Source: Rhizomys pruinosus (lineage: Eukaryota; Chordata; Mammalia; Rodentia; Spalacidae). Taken from it: a stretch of 64,000 nt of DNA. This document shows, one piece after another, positions 44,656 to 56,156 of this stretch (positions are counted from its first letter, which is position 1; every line of letters starts with the position of its first letter). A program made the translations under genes and the position numbers. The notes beneath the pieces are model-generated. The model had not been told where the DNA came from. It searched no databases and was given only the letters and a program-made list of their open reading frames with translations. The stretch spans positions 3,265,123 through 3,329,122 of the forward strand of contig VZQC01010550.1 of the NCBI GenBank assembly GCA_009823505.1. Reading direction: 5' to 3'.

Positions 44656-44800
44656 GCCAGGTGTTGTGGTGCAAGCCTTTAATCCCAGCACTCAGAGGAA
44701 GAAGCAGTTTGATCTCTCTGAGTTTAAGGCTAGTCTGGTCTACATAGCAATTTCTAGGCCAGCTGGGCTACTGGGAGATTCTATCTCAAAAAGAGCAAAA

Positions 44801-44835
<35 letters not shown>

Positions 44836-44836
44836 A
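44656..44836 (+). mobile_element. B1 SINE with (AAAT)n tail
   Basis: GCCAGGTGTTGTGGTGCAAG; about nine AAAT units. Confidence 0.88.
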
Positions 44837-44837
44837 T

Positions 44838-45290
44838 CTGCGTCAAGATACCCAAGAAGGAGGGACTTAAATGGAAGAATTATTTTGGCTCATGGATTCA
44901 GTGGTTCTATAGTGCAGGGTCACTAACACTGTGGCAGAAAGCACATAGATTGGGAGTAGAGGCAGGCGGATCTTTGTGAGTTCAAGGCCAGCCTGGTCTA
45001 CAGAGTGAATTCCAGGACAGCTGGGGCTACAGGGAGGCCTTGTCTCGAAAAGATGGGGGGGGGGTAAGCATGTAGAAAGAAGAAGGGGATGAGAGACATC
45101 TCTCCAAGCATGCCCCTAGGCTCCTACTCCCTCCAGCTAGGCCACTTTTTACCACCTTCCAGCAAGAGCGTCCTAGAATAAATCCCTTGATTAGGTCAGA
45201 CTCCTAGGGGTCCAAACACTTCCCCAAGGCCCCAATAAACAAGGTTATGATGGACATTTCCTATTCAAACCATAGTGTTCCACCCCTGGC
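44838..45290 (-). mobile_element. MaLR LTR, antisense, with B1 insert
   Basis: TATTTTGGCTCATGGATTCA, then the B1 fragment 44956-45053, then CCCAAGGCCCCAATAAACAA. Confidence 0.5.
44956..45053 (+). mobile_element. B1 SINE, 5'-truncated
   Basis: Starts at AGTAGAGGCAGGCGG. Confidence 0.85.
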
Positions 45291-45370
45291 TCTCAAATCC
45301 TCATCTCCAAATCATAATGTAAAAATGAATTCAGACCATCTTCAGGAGTGCCTAGAACACTAACAGTTCT

Positions 45371-45610
45371 TTTTTTTTTTAAGATTTATTTTATTTTATT
45401 TATTTATTTTTATGTGTATGAGTGTACTCTCTGCATGCAGGTTTGTGCACCTGTGTTGTGCAATGCCACAGAGGTCAGAAGAGGGCGTCGGATTCCCTTG
45501 GAACTGGAGTTAAAGACAGTTCTCAGCCGTCATGTGGGTGCTGGGGATCGAACCCAGTTCCTCTGCAAGAGTAGTCGGTGCTCTTAACCGCTAGGCCATC
45601 TCTCCAGCCC
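45371..45610 (-). mobile_element. B2/B3 SINE, young, without 17-bp duplication
   Basis: AACACTAACAGTTCT on both sides. Confidence 0.94.
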
Positions 45611-46519
45611 CAACACTAACAGTTCTAACACTGAGGAAAAGTCCAGATCCAAAGCCTCTTCTGAGACTCAGGCAAACTCTTAGCATAAGGCTCCACAGAA
45701 CTGAAAGAGCAAGCTCTGTACTTCTAACATATAAGCCCAGAATAAGGATTCTCATTCCAAAACGGAGGAATGAGGTATAAAAAGGAGAAATGGGACCAAG
45801 CCAAGAACTACACCAGAAGGGAGAACACGTCTGGCACCCAGGCACACAGTGATGTGAACCTCAGAGGTCTGGGCCCCTCCCACCATGGCCTTGCTCTTTG
45901 CAGCCCATCTAGCTTCTCCAGTGGGTTGGCTTCACTCCTCATATCATTCCTTGGCAGATAGTTCCCATATCTCTAAGTTTTGGGGATTTCCACTGTATCT
46001 CTGGCTTCACCCTTACACCCTTACAACTTCATGTATAACCCTCTCAGGGACTGTCTTCAGGGAATCCAATCCCATCACATAGTGCCTGGCTCCCCAGGAT
46101 TCCTTTGAAGTCTGTATGGCACCTCCATGACCATATCTGAACAACCAGCATCACAGGGACAATGCCAAGGCCTGCCCAAGCAGTAGCCAGGACCTCTTGG
46201 ATCAAGGCAGCTCAAAAGTCTCGGAGTACTTAGATGGCTGAATGGTGGTCTTGTGAGTTCTCTTCTCAAAGATGAGTTAAAACCATCATACCCTAGAGCC
46301 TGAGTTGGGTGGAGTCAAATTCCCAAGATGACCTGAAAGCATGTTTCCTATTGCCTCAGCGGTAATGGCCCTGCTCTTTTCATCAGTCATACTCTCCTTG
46401 AACTCAACACTGCATGGTCTTTTCTGCGTAAACTGTATGTTTCTAACTTTACAGCTATGGTTTTGTTGTTCTTTGTTTTTGTTTTTTTTTTTTGCTTTCA
46501 AGTCATCCTGTAAACTTGG
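45611..46519. other. intergenic sequence
   Basis: Resembles the interior of an LTR element in places; nothing definite. Confidence 0.35.
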
Positions 46520-46654
46520 TGTGGTACTTTGAATGAGAATGGCCCCATAACTGCCAGGTATTTGGACATTTTTGTCCCCAGTAGGTGGCACTGTTTTGGG
46601 AGGCTTTAGCAAGTGTGAAAGCAGGTCACTAGGGGGCCTGGATTAGAGTTCTTT

Positions 46655-46697
<43 letters not shown>

Positions 46698-47117
46698 TTT
46701 TTTCTGTGTATGAATGTACTGTCTGCATGTAGGTCTGTGCACCCGTGTCGTGCAATGCCGCAGAGGTCAGAGAGGGCATCGGATTCCACTGGGACTGGAG
46801 TCAAAGACTGTTCTCAGCCTCCATGTGGGTGCTGGGAATCCAACTCCAGTCCTCTGCAAGAGCAGTCAGTGCTCTTAACTGCTAGGCCATCTCTCCAGCC
46901 CCTGGCTTAGAGTTCTTAAACCTTGCTGGATTTCCAGTCATTCTCTGCTTCCTGTGTCTGCTTGAGGGGTGAGCACTTACTTGGCTTTCTGTTCCAGCAG
47001 CATGTCTTCCTCACCATAATGGACTGTAACCCTCTCAACTGTAAGCCAAATCAACTCTTCCTTCTATTGCCTTGCTCACAGTGTCTTATTACAGCAACAG
47101 AAAAGAAACTAATATAC
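46520..47117 (+). mobile_element. ORR1-like LTR split by a SINE
   Basis: Begins TGTGGTACTTTGAATGAG and ends CAGCAACAGAAAAGAAAC, with the ORR1-type order between. A B2/B3 SINE (46653-46903) sits inside with GATTAGAGTTC/GCTTAGAGTTC on its two sides. Confidence 0.75.
46653..46903 (-). mobile_element. B2/B3 SINE with (ATTT)n tail
   Basis: About twelve ATTT units at 46653-46700; splits the ORR1-like LTR. Confidence 0.92.
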
Positions 47118-47489
47118 TTGGCTAAAAGCAACTAGCAATAATTATGCAACAGCTAGAATGCTGGGCTGCCCTGAAATTTCCTCTGCCAGACTTACTAGTC
47201 CATTGCTTTTAAATTCAGTCTCAGAGCATGAACAACAAAAATCCTTTGCTAGAAATTAACATGAACCACCCATAGTCTAATTCCCAATAGAGTCCCCATT
47301 TGCACTAGAAACCTTTAGTGTGTGTATCTCTTTAAGCAGTCTAGTCTTGTGATCTCCCACCAGAATCCTTCATCTCAGCTTTCTGAAACTTTTTCTGGCC
47401 TGCTTCTCTAAATTTCTGATCTAGTTCCAAAAATTTAGAAATCGTAGTCAGGTGGCTACTGCAATGACCCCACTTCTCAGTACCAATTT

Positions 47490-47930
47490 TCTGAGTCAGT
47501 TTTTGTCACTGTGACAAACAAGGGAGGAAAGATTTGGGTTTATGAATTCAGTCCATGGTTTTCTTTCTCCATTGCTTTAAGCCCATTTTAAGACAGAAAC
47601 ATGAAGAAGGGCACAGTGGAGGAAAGCTGCTCACCTCACAGCAGCCAGGAAGTAGAGAGAATATAACCACCCATACTAATGAGCTTCCTCCTTCTCACTC
47701 ATTTTAAGTGGGGGGGGGGATTTTTGAGACAGAGTCTCCCTGTAGCCCCACCTGTCCTGGAACTCACTCTGTAGACCAGGCTGGCCTTGAACTCACAAAG
47801 ATCTGCCTGCCTCTACCTCCCAAGTACTAGGATTAAAGGTGTGTGCCACCATGCCCGGCTTCCAGAAATTTATTTACTAATCTCTTCGGCAAGCCTTAAT
47901 CTAACCCAGTTGACAAGATTAACCACCATA
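47490..47930 (-). mobile_element. MaLR LTR, antisense, with B1 insert
   Basis: CACTGTGACAAACAAGGGAG at the start, tail TTAATCTAACCCAGTTGAC; B1 at 47716-47861 interrupts. Confidence 0.5.
47716..47861 (-). mobile_element. B1 SINE
   Basis: TTTTGAGACAGAGTCTCCC to CACCATGCCCGGC. Confidence 0.9.
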
Positions 47931-48264
47931 GCTTGTATGGAAAAATAACAGTACAGATAATCATGAAAATATTGAGAGAACACAGGTGGTAGAGCAAGGG
48001 CAGAGTAGCTGTGGTGAGTGGGCAGGCAGGATGGTTAACTGAGCTCTTCAAATATTTTTATATGGACATAGCAGGCCTAAAATTCAAAACACAGCACTCA
48101 AGTGTGGGAAAAAAACATTTTCAGTAATTGAATTGAAATTTTGATCACCATTTTGGTGGGGTGGGAACTCAAATTTCGATTACGTCAGGGTCTCACATGT
48201 CCCCAGCACCCTCCCCTACAATTGTTGGGCTTACTTCCCAACACTGTACCTAATTACCTACATT

Positions 48265-48738
48265 TTAGTACCTAAGCCTTAGGCTGGACTTCTGATCCTT
48301 CAAGTTAGCTGGTCTATGCACCCTGTACCTTTGTTTAAAGTGGTCTGTTGTGTTAGTGATAAAAGTCCCTGGGTCATATACTTCCCAGAAAAGTGAAATA
48401 ATGCTGTCAGGTGTAAGCAGGCTCTTCTGGGGGGAGAATTTAGCTTGGAGCTGAACAAACAGGAGCAAGAGGATGCAGGCCCAGATGAGGGAGGTGACCG
48501 GGGTTACACAGGTGCTCACAAATGGGGAGATGAGAGTTGAACACTCCATGAATATTGTATGCGAGAGGTGTACACAGGGTGTGACAGAGGCACGAGGGAG
48601 AAGGCCCCCCAGAAGAGGCACTGTGGGACTCTCGGGCTTTTCCTGAGGTACGGTGGGGTGCTCAGACCACTGCAACAATAGCAGAAGCAAAGTTAGGGTT
48701 GAGGTGAAACTCTGAGTTCCCGAGTCCACTTTGACCAC
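48265..48738 (-). other. unassigned 157-codon open frame
   Basis: Longest open frame here outside repeats. It has two Leu-rich hydrophobic stretches (STLTLLLLLLQ near residue 20, LIWACILLLLFVQL near residue 90). No domain or family is recognised, and a CTATTGTTGCAG acceptor-like site lies inside. It could be an unrecognised retroviral or transposon remnant or chance. No adjoining splice-consistent coding signal was seen. Confidence 0.2.
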
Positions 48739-49185
48739 GAAGTGGGAAGGCAGTTGTCAGGAATGTTCAGGGACCAGGAACAAGCCTGAGGAGAAAACCA
48801 TGTAGCTGTAGATTAACCACTCCACTGAGGTGGTCTCATGACCACTGGATAAGAGGAAAGAAATGATGGCCTTCTACCTAGGCCACAAGTTAAAACTGTA
48901 AGCAGTCTCTTGGCATTTAGCAATTTCTTGGGGCTACCACACCATCTGGAGGGGCTACCACACTTGGCTGTGGGTTTGCTGACCAGCTAGTCCTTTCCTG
49001 GACAGAAAAGCCTTGAAGAGGAGAAAGATGATTATCCAGTGGAAACCAGAATACGGGCAGTCCTGCCTGTCAAGTGAATCCAAGACACGCTTTTTTCTTC
49101 TCACAGCAGAACTTGAACTGTCACTGTCTTCCATGTTGCTCAGTTAATTCAGATGAGCAGCAAATGCAATCAGGAGACACCAGGT
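48739..49185. other. single-copy intergenic sequence
   Basis: GGGGCTACCACAC occurs twice near 48930 and 48953; no other feature. Confidence 0.45.
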
Positions 49186-49189
49186 AGCC

Positions 49190-49352
49190 AGGCGTGGTGG
49201 CGCACACCTTTAATCCTAGCACTTAGGAGGCAGAGGCAGGCAGATCTCTGAGTTCAAGGCCAGGCTGGTCTACATAGTGAGTTCCAGGCCAGCTGGGACT
49301 GAAGGGAGACCCTGTCTCAAAAAGACAAACAAAACAAAACAAAACAAAAAAC
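49190..49352 (+). mobile_element. B1 SINE
   Basis: GACACCAGGT on both sides. Confidence 0.93.
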
Positions 49353-49458
49353 AGAAGACACCAGGTGATTCCAACCTCATGCATTCTGGTCTCCTGGCAA
49401 CCAACCATCAGGCTTCTCAAATTCTCAGAGAATTGAACTGGTTTCCAGATTTTTTTTT

Positions 49459-49715
49459 TTAATTTTTTATTTACTTATTTTTTGAGACAGGATCTCCCAA
49501 TAGCCCCAGCTGGCCTGGAACTCACTCTGTAGACCAGGCTGGCCTTGAACTCAGAGATCTGTCTGTCTCTGCCTCCCAAGTGCTAGGATTAAAGGCTTGT
49601 GCCACCATGCCCAGCTTAAAGATGGTTTTTAGCCACCATGTGAGTGCTGGGAATCAAACCTGGGTCCTCTGTAAGATCGGTTGGCACTCAACCACTGAGC
49701 CATCTCTCCAGGCCC
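49459..49715 (-). mobile_element. composite B2-B1 SINE, copy D
   Basis: Antisense: B1 to about 49615, CTTAAAGATGGTTTTTAGCC, then 100 bp of B2/B3 head ending at 49715. Inserted by the A-tail of the L1 fragment. Confidence 0.8.
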
Positions 49716-49734
49716 TAAAATAATTTTTAAAAAC

Positions 49735-49962
49735 TTAAAAATTTTATTTTTAACTATGTATACTTGTGTGTATCTGTGTGTATGTGTTTGTGAGTGCATG
49801 TGTTTGTGAGTGCAGTGCCTATGGATGCCAGTCAGATACTCTAAAGCTGGACTTACAGGTGGTTGTGAGCTACCCGATGTGGTGCTGAGAATCTAACTCT
49901 GGTCCTTCGTAAGAGTAGCAAGTATTCCTAACTGCTGAGCAGCCTCCCCAGCACAGCTTGGA
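49735..49962 (-). mobile_element. B2/B3 SINE, divergent
   Basis: CTATGGATGCCAGTCAGATAC to GAGCAGCCTCCCCAGC. Confidence 0.65.
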
Positions 49963-49984
49963 ATCTCTTCCTTGTTTGTTTGTT

Positions 49985-50482
49985 TTTTCAATTCTGGACC
50001 AGTGTCCCCCACCCTATCCCCCCACCCCACCAGAACTCATGTATTCTGCCAAACATGCTTGTCATCTTTTTCTCAGTCTTTCTCAAAATTCTCCATGTGG
50101 AAGTTGACTGTTTTGAGCAGTTCACTGTTTCAGTCAGTTCTTTGATGTAGTCCTTTCTGTTGTTGTTGTTTCCAATATGCATCACTCCCAACTACTTGGA
50201 CAAAAGCTCTAGGGGCCGTGCATAAGAAATACTTACAACTAGGTAACTGGCACTAGCATCCACAGATGAGGGACACCATTCATCGTTTGTTTTTCTGGGA
50301 CTGTGTTACTTCACTCAGCATGATATCTTCTAGCGCCAGCCATTTTCCTGCAAAGCTCATGATGTCATCTTTCTTTACTGCTGCATAGAACTCCATTGTG
50401 TAGATGTACCACATTTTCTCTATCCACTCATCAGCTGGTTGGTTCCAGCTCCTTGCTATTGTGAAGACAGCTGAAATATGGT
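49985..50482 (-). mobile_element. L1 3' end (ORF2 C-terminus)
   Basis: The minus-strand frame shows the L1 ORF2 tail (MWYIYTMEFYAAVKK, LALEDIMLSEVTQSQ). The larger insertion has GGTTTCCAGATTTTTT at both 49440 and 50480, suggesting 5'-truncated L1 whose A-tail later received SINEs. Confidence 0.75.
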
Positions 50483-50583
50483 TTCCAGATTTTTTTAAAT
50501 ACATTCACATAATATTCCATTATTGTCCATGTTTACTTAGTTCGGGCACTTCTTCTTGGCAGTGTAGTGTCTTTACGAGTGAA

Positions 50584-50703
50584 GTACCTAGCACTTTGGA
50601 GGTGGAGGCAGAAGCATCATGAGTTTGAAGCCAGCCTGGGCTATATAGTGAGTTCTAGGCCAGCTTGGGCTAATGGCAAGATCTTGCCTTAAAAAGGGGG
50701 GGG
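50584..50703 (+). mobile_element. B1 SINE, 5'-truncated, older
   Basis: CTAGCACTTTGGAGGTGG to TTAAAAAGGGGG. Confidence 0.75.
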
Positions 50704-51021
50704 GCAGTGTTATTTTCACTTTCAATTTTCTTTTCTTTTTCTTTTGGTGTTCAAAGTGCTATGACTACATTCTAATGGATTTGAAACTTTTCCCTAAGGA
50801 AACATATTCACTTCATATAATCTCCACTGAGCTGTTTTACCATGAGTTCTCATACAACTAATATTTAGTGAATCCCTACAGTGCATTTTGGCCCCTGTTT
50901 TTCAGGAAATATCTAATTCATTTGGAAGGAAGAACCACTTAATTAAAAAGAAAACCACTGTGATCCACTTTCACTCACTGGCAGACAGCAATCAGTGTTC
51001 TATATTAGGCTTATCCTTTTG

Positions 51022-51321
51022 TTTTGGTGTTTTTGACACAGGGTCTCCCTGTAGCCCTAGCTGGTCTAGAATTCACTCTGTGGATCAGGCTAGACTTGAA
51101 CTCAGAGATCAACCTGCCTCTGCCTCCTAAGTGCTGGGATCAAAGGTGTGTGTCACCACGCCCAGCTTGGTCTTTTTTTTTTTTTGGTCTTTTTGAGACA
51201 GGGCCTCCCTGTAGTCCCAGCTGTCCTGGAACTTGCTCTGTAGACCACGCTGGCCTTGAACTCACAAAGATCCACCTGCCTCTGCCTCCCAAGTGCTAGG
51301 ATTAAAGGCGTGCGCCACCGT
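51022..51321 (-). mobile_element. two adjacent B1 SINEs
   Basis: First 51022-51167 (older), second from the T-run at 51174 to GCGTGCGCCACCG; the second probably entered the A-tail side of the first. Confidence 0.88.
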
Positions 51322-51396
51322 AATAACAGTGCCTTCTGTAAGCCATGCATAGGGCTAGTGCTTTGGGTAGTGTCCAACCTCCTGGAATAACCCCAT

Positions 51397-51766
51397 TGTG
51401 GTGGTTTGGATGAGTGTCCCCCATAGGCTTTAGGTATTCAGACATTTGTCTCCAGTTGGTGGCACTGTTTTCGGAGGTCTTGGAGGGCGTGGCCGTGCTA
51501 GAGGAAGTGTGTTGTTGGGGGGCAGGCTTAGTGAGTTTTAACAAGCCTTGTGGTCTACAGTTGTCTCTCTTTGCTTCCTGTGCTCATTGCGAGATGTGAC
51601 CCTCGGCTTGCTGCTCCAGCTGCCATGCCTCTCCAGCCACCATGCCTCCCGCCACAATGGACTCTAATTCCCTGGAACCACCAATCATAAGCTCAAATAA
51701 ACTCTTCCTTTTATAAGTTCCTTGGTCATGATGCTTTATCACAGCAACAGAAAAGTAGCTAATGGG
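51397..51766 (+). repeat. ORR1 5' LTR
   Basis: Starts TGTGGTGGTTTGGATGAG. About 12 bp longer than the 3' LTR through a local CCATGCCTC duplication near 51625. The last bases (expected ACA) are mutated. Confidence 0.88.
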
Positions 51767-53044
51767 GTGTTGGCTGTGAAGACTTTGGAACTTTGAGCTA
51801 GAAAAGCTGTTGACTACTGTAAGCAGAGATTAAAAGGCCATTCTAGTGGAGGCCTGGAAGAAAGCATGGCTGCAAAAGATGTGGTTCCAGGGGAAAATAC
51901 TTAGGCAGCAACTGGGATATTTTGATAAAGAGTCCGGCAGCAGTTTGCCCGCAGCCCAAATGCTTGCCTGATGCTAAGTTGAAAACCAATGGACTGATGT
52001 CTTTGGCGGAGGATATTTCAAGACAGCCTAATGTAGAAATGGTGGCGTGGCTTTTAATGGTGAATATTGTGCAGATCTACAGTGAAGAAGAGCAGATGGG
52101 GCAGAAAGAAATGCAAAATGTACAGTTTGGATCTGATAACTGCAATAGGAAGATTAAAGGTGGGGCCAAGGCTTGTGAAGGAGAGTTTCCTTTTGATAAG
52201 GAGATTAAAGTGATTAAGGAAGGGCCTTGAGATTTATAAGTAAACAAAAGAATCAGTACCTTCAGAGCAAGACCACACCCAGCTAATCCTCCAGCAAGTC
52301 CAGGGCAGAGAAAAGTTGCAAATGTGGTTGAAATAGGCCAGGGTCCATCCCAAAATTGCAGCTAAACTCGGCAGTTTCATTCACGTGGTGCTGGCTGTAG
52401 AGGCATGAAGTTTGCAAGAGTGAAGGGGTCATCAGTTCTTCCTCCACAGTTTCAGAGAGCCACAGAGGCCAGGCAGAGTGCAGCAGGGGCATCCCTGAAT
52501 AAAGAAGGCCCTGATAGGCCATTGTGTGAAGCTGTGTATGTGAAGCCTGGTTGGCAGTGGAGACCCCAAGAAGACATTTGAGATGCCAGACCTGTGAGAT
52601 ATTTGCCAAGGAGAGCTGCATACAGGGAGCGGTACTGGCCTAAGAAAGAGATGTATGTTGCAAGCAAAGTTGGAAGAGCTGAGCTGTCTAAGCCCTTTGG
52701 AAGTCAAGTCCCAGAGGTTGCATGTGGAGCTACTGGACTTGGCGTTTGCCCTGCTGGTTTTCAGTCTTGTTTTGGTCCAGTGTTTCCTCACTATGCCTCT
52801 ATTCCTCCCTTTTGGAATGGGAATGTGTATTCGGTTCCACTGTATGTTGGGAGTATGTAATTTGCCTTTTGATTTTACAGGAGCTTACAGTTAAAAGAGA
52901 TTGGCCTGAGGCTCGGAAGAGACCTTGGACTGTGGACTTTTGAATGGCATTGAAACTGGTAAAGACTATGGGGACTTTTAAGGTTGGACTAAATGCATTT
53001 TGCATTTTATATGGTTAGGAGCCTATGGGGGCCAGGGAGTGGAA
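51767..53044 (+). mobile_element. ORR1 internal region
   Basis: Non-coding MaLR-internal sequence with scattered short open frames on both strands (longest about 119 codons); none resembles a retroviral product. A purine-rich stretch (GGGGGCCAGGGAGTGGAA) immediately before the 3' LTR fits a polypurine tract. Confidence 0.8.
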
Positions 53045-53402
53045 TGTGGTGGTTTGGATGAGTGTCCCCCATAGGCTCTAGGTATTCAAGCATTTGTCTC
53101 CAGTTGGTGGCGCTGTTTTTGGAGGTCTTGGAGGGTGTGGCCATGCTAGAGGAAGTGTGTTGTTCGGGGGCAGGCTCAGTGAGTTTTAATAAGCCTCGTG
53201 GTCTACAGTTGTCTCTCTTTGCTTCCTGTGCTCATTGCGAGATGTGACCCTCAGCTTGCTGCTCCAGCCGTCATGCCTCTCCAGCCGCCACAATGGACTC
53301 TAATTCCCTGGAACCGCCAATCGTAAGCTCAAATAAACTCTTCCTTTTATAAGTTCCTTGGTCATGGTGCTTTATCACAGCAACAGAAAAGTAGCTAATA
53401 CA
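53045..53402 (+). repeat. ORR1 3' LTR
   Basis: 358 bp, TG...CA ends, followed by the CCCAT target duplication. Confidence 0.9.
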
Positions 53403-53407
53403 CCCAT

Positions 53408-54040
53408 TAAGTGTGAAAGAGCAACTCAGCAGGGAACTAAGAAATCATTTCCCATTATCTCTTCAACCCTGGATTGGATTTCCCACATTAAGAAAAACAC
53501 AAATCTTTCAAGGTTCCATTTTTACAAAGTACTTGAGTATTAGGTTACTTAAGTACAAGGACTATTAAGACTGCACATAATTGAAATATAGGATGAAGTA
53601 TATTTACAGAGATTTTTTTTTTACTGTCAGCAAACATTTTAAAGGGCTTCATTTTTGAGACAGGGTCTTACTATGCAGCAGGCAGATCCAGACCTGAGAT
53701 GCTCTTGTCTTAACTTATCCCTGGGATTATACAGCAAGATCATTTTACAAAATAAGCCACTAAAAAACAGTTAAAGTGCTCCTAGACTAACCTGGTCTTT
53801 ATACATCCAGACTGACATCTGCTGGACAGCTCATTTTTCTCCTATGGTCAGAAAAAAGGGGCGTTTCCCCCAATTGTATCTAAGTATGTGGGAACGAATT
53901 CTAGTATGTGGTTCAACTCATTAAGTCCTCCACACCACCTTGTGACAAAATTTTGCATTGCATTTGGCTGTCGGAGCAGGCATCCTCAAGGTTATATGGG
54001 CTAATTCAAGCCAGACACTCCTCTGCATCCCAGGTTCTCT
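53408..54040. other. single-copy intergenic sequence
   Basis: Right flank of ORR1, AT-rich, one old B1-like element. Confidence 0.45.
53645..53745 (-). mobile_element. old B1-like element
   Basis: TTTTGAGACAGGGTCTTAC and CCTGGGATTATACAGC only. Confidence 0.5.
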
Positions 54041-54044
54041 ACAT

Positions 54045-54188
54045 TTGTTTGAGTTAGGGTATCCCTGTAGCCCCAGCTGGCGTGGAACTCACTAAGTAGA
54101 CCAGGCAGGCCTTGATCTCACAGAGAGCTAGCTGCCTGTTTCTGCTTCCTGAGTGCTTTGATTAAAGGCATGTACCACCACATCTGGC
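54045..54188 (-). mobile_element. B1 SINE, older
   Basis: GTTAGGGTATCCCTGTAGCC. Confidence 0.8.
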
Positions 54189-54467
54189 ATTCTCTATGTT
54201 TAAAACTATATAACAGTACCTGCCAAGCAGGCTTGGGGCCAGGAACCTGTCAGGAGCCCACTGCAAGTATCTCCTGAGTTCTCATCTAAAGCTCTAAGTC
54301 ACCCACTTTGTGGCGATCACTTGTGCCCCAGCCTGGCCAATGCAGATATATCTGGTATAATATATACAAGTGAATTTTGATAAGTCCTATGCTCCAGTTA
54401 ATGTAAAACTGCAAAAATAACTGACATACATTTCTTCTAGACGGTTGTGGTGATGATGACTGGTATT

Positions 54468-54713
54468 TTTTTTTAATTTTTAAAAAATTTTATTTTCTAT
54501 GTATGAATGTACTGTCTGCATGCAGGTTTGTGCACCCATGTTGTGCAATGTCACAGAGGTCAGAAGAGGGTGTCGGATTCCCCTGGAACTGGAGTTCTCC
54601 TGGAACTGGAGTTACAGACGGTTCTCAGCCGCCATGTGGGTGCTGGGGATCAAACCCGGGTCCTCTGTAAGAGCGGTCGGCGCTCTTAACTGCTAGGCCA
54701 TCTCTCCAGCCCC
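54468..54713 (-). mobile_element. B2/B3 SINE, young subfamily
   Basis: 17-bp duplication present, both halves reading CCTGGAACTGGAGTT. Confidence 0.93.
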
Positions 54714-54773
54714 CACCATTAAAATTTTTTAAGGGACAAAATGATATGTATCATTAAGTTGTATTAAGTATAG

Positions 54774-54855
54774 GGCCAAAGAGATAGCTCAGTGGTAAAG
54801 AGCATTGATTGCTTCTGCAAAGGACCCGGGTTCAGAGTCCAGCACCTACGAGGTG
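54774..54855 (+). mobile_element. B2/B3 SINE, 5' fragment
   Basis: GGGCCAAAGAGATAGCTCAG to CCAGCACCTACGAGG; then unrelated sequence. Confidence 0.7.
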
Positions 54856-55022
54856 GCCTTAACATCCATCCTCAACTTCAGTTTCAGGTTATCTGACATG
54901 CTGACATACTCTGTAGTTATTAGTTTGACTGTGTTGTGATTTCTCCTCTTCCTCAGTGAGTTCTTTCCAGGAAAAACACTCAAATTATCAAGTATAGGAC
55001 AAGTCCCACTAAAATTGAAACT

Positions 55023-55277
55023 AAGGTACTCAGTTATCAAAAGATAAAATATAAAACAAAATGAGCCTATCTACACCAACTTCGCTGAATGTATCTCTAC
55101 ATTACATAAGGTACTCAGTTATCAAAAGATAAAATATAAAACAAAATGAGCCTATCTACACCAACTTCGCTGAATGTATCTCTACATTACATAAGGTACT
55201 CAGTTATCAAAAGATAAAATATAAAACAAAATGAGCCTATCTACACCAACTTCGCTGAATGTATCTCTACATTACAT
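55023..55277. repeat. perfect 85-bp triplication
   Basis: Three consecutive 85-bp copies begin AAGGTACTCAGTTATC at 55023, 55108 and 55193, and appear identical over their whole length. A period of 85 is too long for ordinary slippage. Either a very recent duplication or an assembly artefact. Confidence 0.95.
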
Positions 55278-55323
55278 AATTTTTAGAGTTTTTTTCTCCA
55301 GAAGTGTTTTTAAAAGTTTTAAC

Positions 55324-55480
55324 GCCGGCTGTGAGGTGCATGCCTTTAATCCCAGCACTTGGGAGGCAGAGGCAGGTGGAGCTCTGTGAGTTCAAGGTCA
55401 GCCTGGTCTATAACATGAGTTCCAGGACAGCTGGGGCTACAGAGAAACCCTGTGTCAAAAAGACACACACAAAAAGTTTT
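55324..55480 (+). mobile_element. B1 SINE
   Basis: AAAAGTTTTAA on both sides. Confidence 0.9.
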
Positions 55481-55759
55481 AAGCATAAGTGAATTTTCAT
55501 AAAAGGAAACTGATATATAACTCAGCAGTTAGACAGTTACAATGCTAATATGCAATGAAAACTCTTTAATATTTATTTTTAAATGATTATTTCTGTGGTA
55601 GAATACTATTAGTCAACTTTCTACTTCTATGACAAAATATCTGAGAAAATCAATTTTTTAAACAAGGTATGTTTATTCAACAACAATGATACATTTTAGA
55701 ATTATAATACATAATGTAAAAAAGGGGCAAATTTCTCAACATTTAAAAATTTCCTGGTA

Positions 55760-55918
55760 TGGCCGGGCGTGGTGGCATACGCCTTTAATCCTAGCACTTG
55801 GGAGGCAGAGGCAGGTGAATCTTTGTGAGTTCAAGGCCAGCCTGGTCTACAGAGCGAGTTCCAGGGCAGCTGGGGCTACAGGGAGACCCTGTCTTGAAAA
55901 GACAAAAAAAAAAGACAA
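55760..55918 (+). mobile_element. B1 SINE
   Basis: AAATTTCCTGG/AAATTTCTTGG flanks. Confidence 0.93.
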
Positions 55919-56156
55919 AAATTTCTTGGCATGTTACTCTTTGAGATTGAGAGAAAATAAATCAGTATTCCCAGGAATTCTTGGACATTTCAAATTTGGG
56001 ATTATTTTAAACAACTTTCATACTCTATTATTTGAATAGCTAAAATTCTGGTTTAAAGAATAAAGCACCCTAGTTCAGGTGTTACACCTCCATACCTGCT
56101 GGACTGGCAAGAAAAATCAATTTAAAAGGAGGAAATATTTATTTTAGCTATAGCTT

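Larger units (their letters stand above)
51397..53402 (+). mobile_element. complete ORR1-type MaLR element
   Basis: Two LTRs in the same direction flank 1.28 kb of internal sequence, and a 5-bp direct repeat CCCAT (51392-51396 and 53403-53407) flanks the whole. MaLR elements are non-autonomous ERVL relatives with no coding genes of their own, and no intact gene is present here. The LTRs carry AATAAA before a conserved ending (CACAGCAACAGAAAAGTAGC), as in ORR1. By eye they differ at about 17 of 355 aligned positions. Confidence 0.9.

Noticed and set aside
51922..52791. Frames of 100-119 codons between the ORR1 LTRs
   Set aside because: MaLR interiors are non-coding; frames overlap on both strands and match no retroviral domain.
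55023..55277. CRISPR-like direct repeats
   Set aside because: Contiguous tandem copies without spacers in a mammalian genome.
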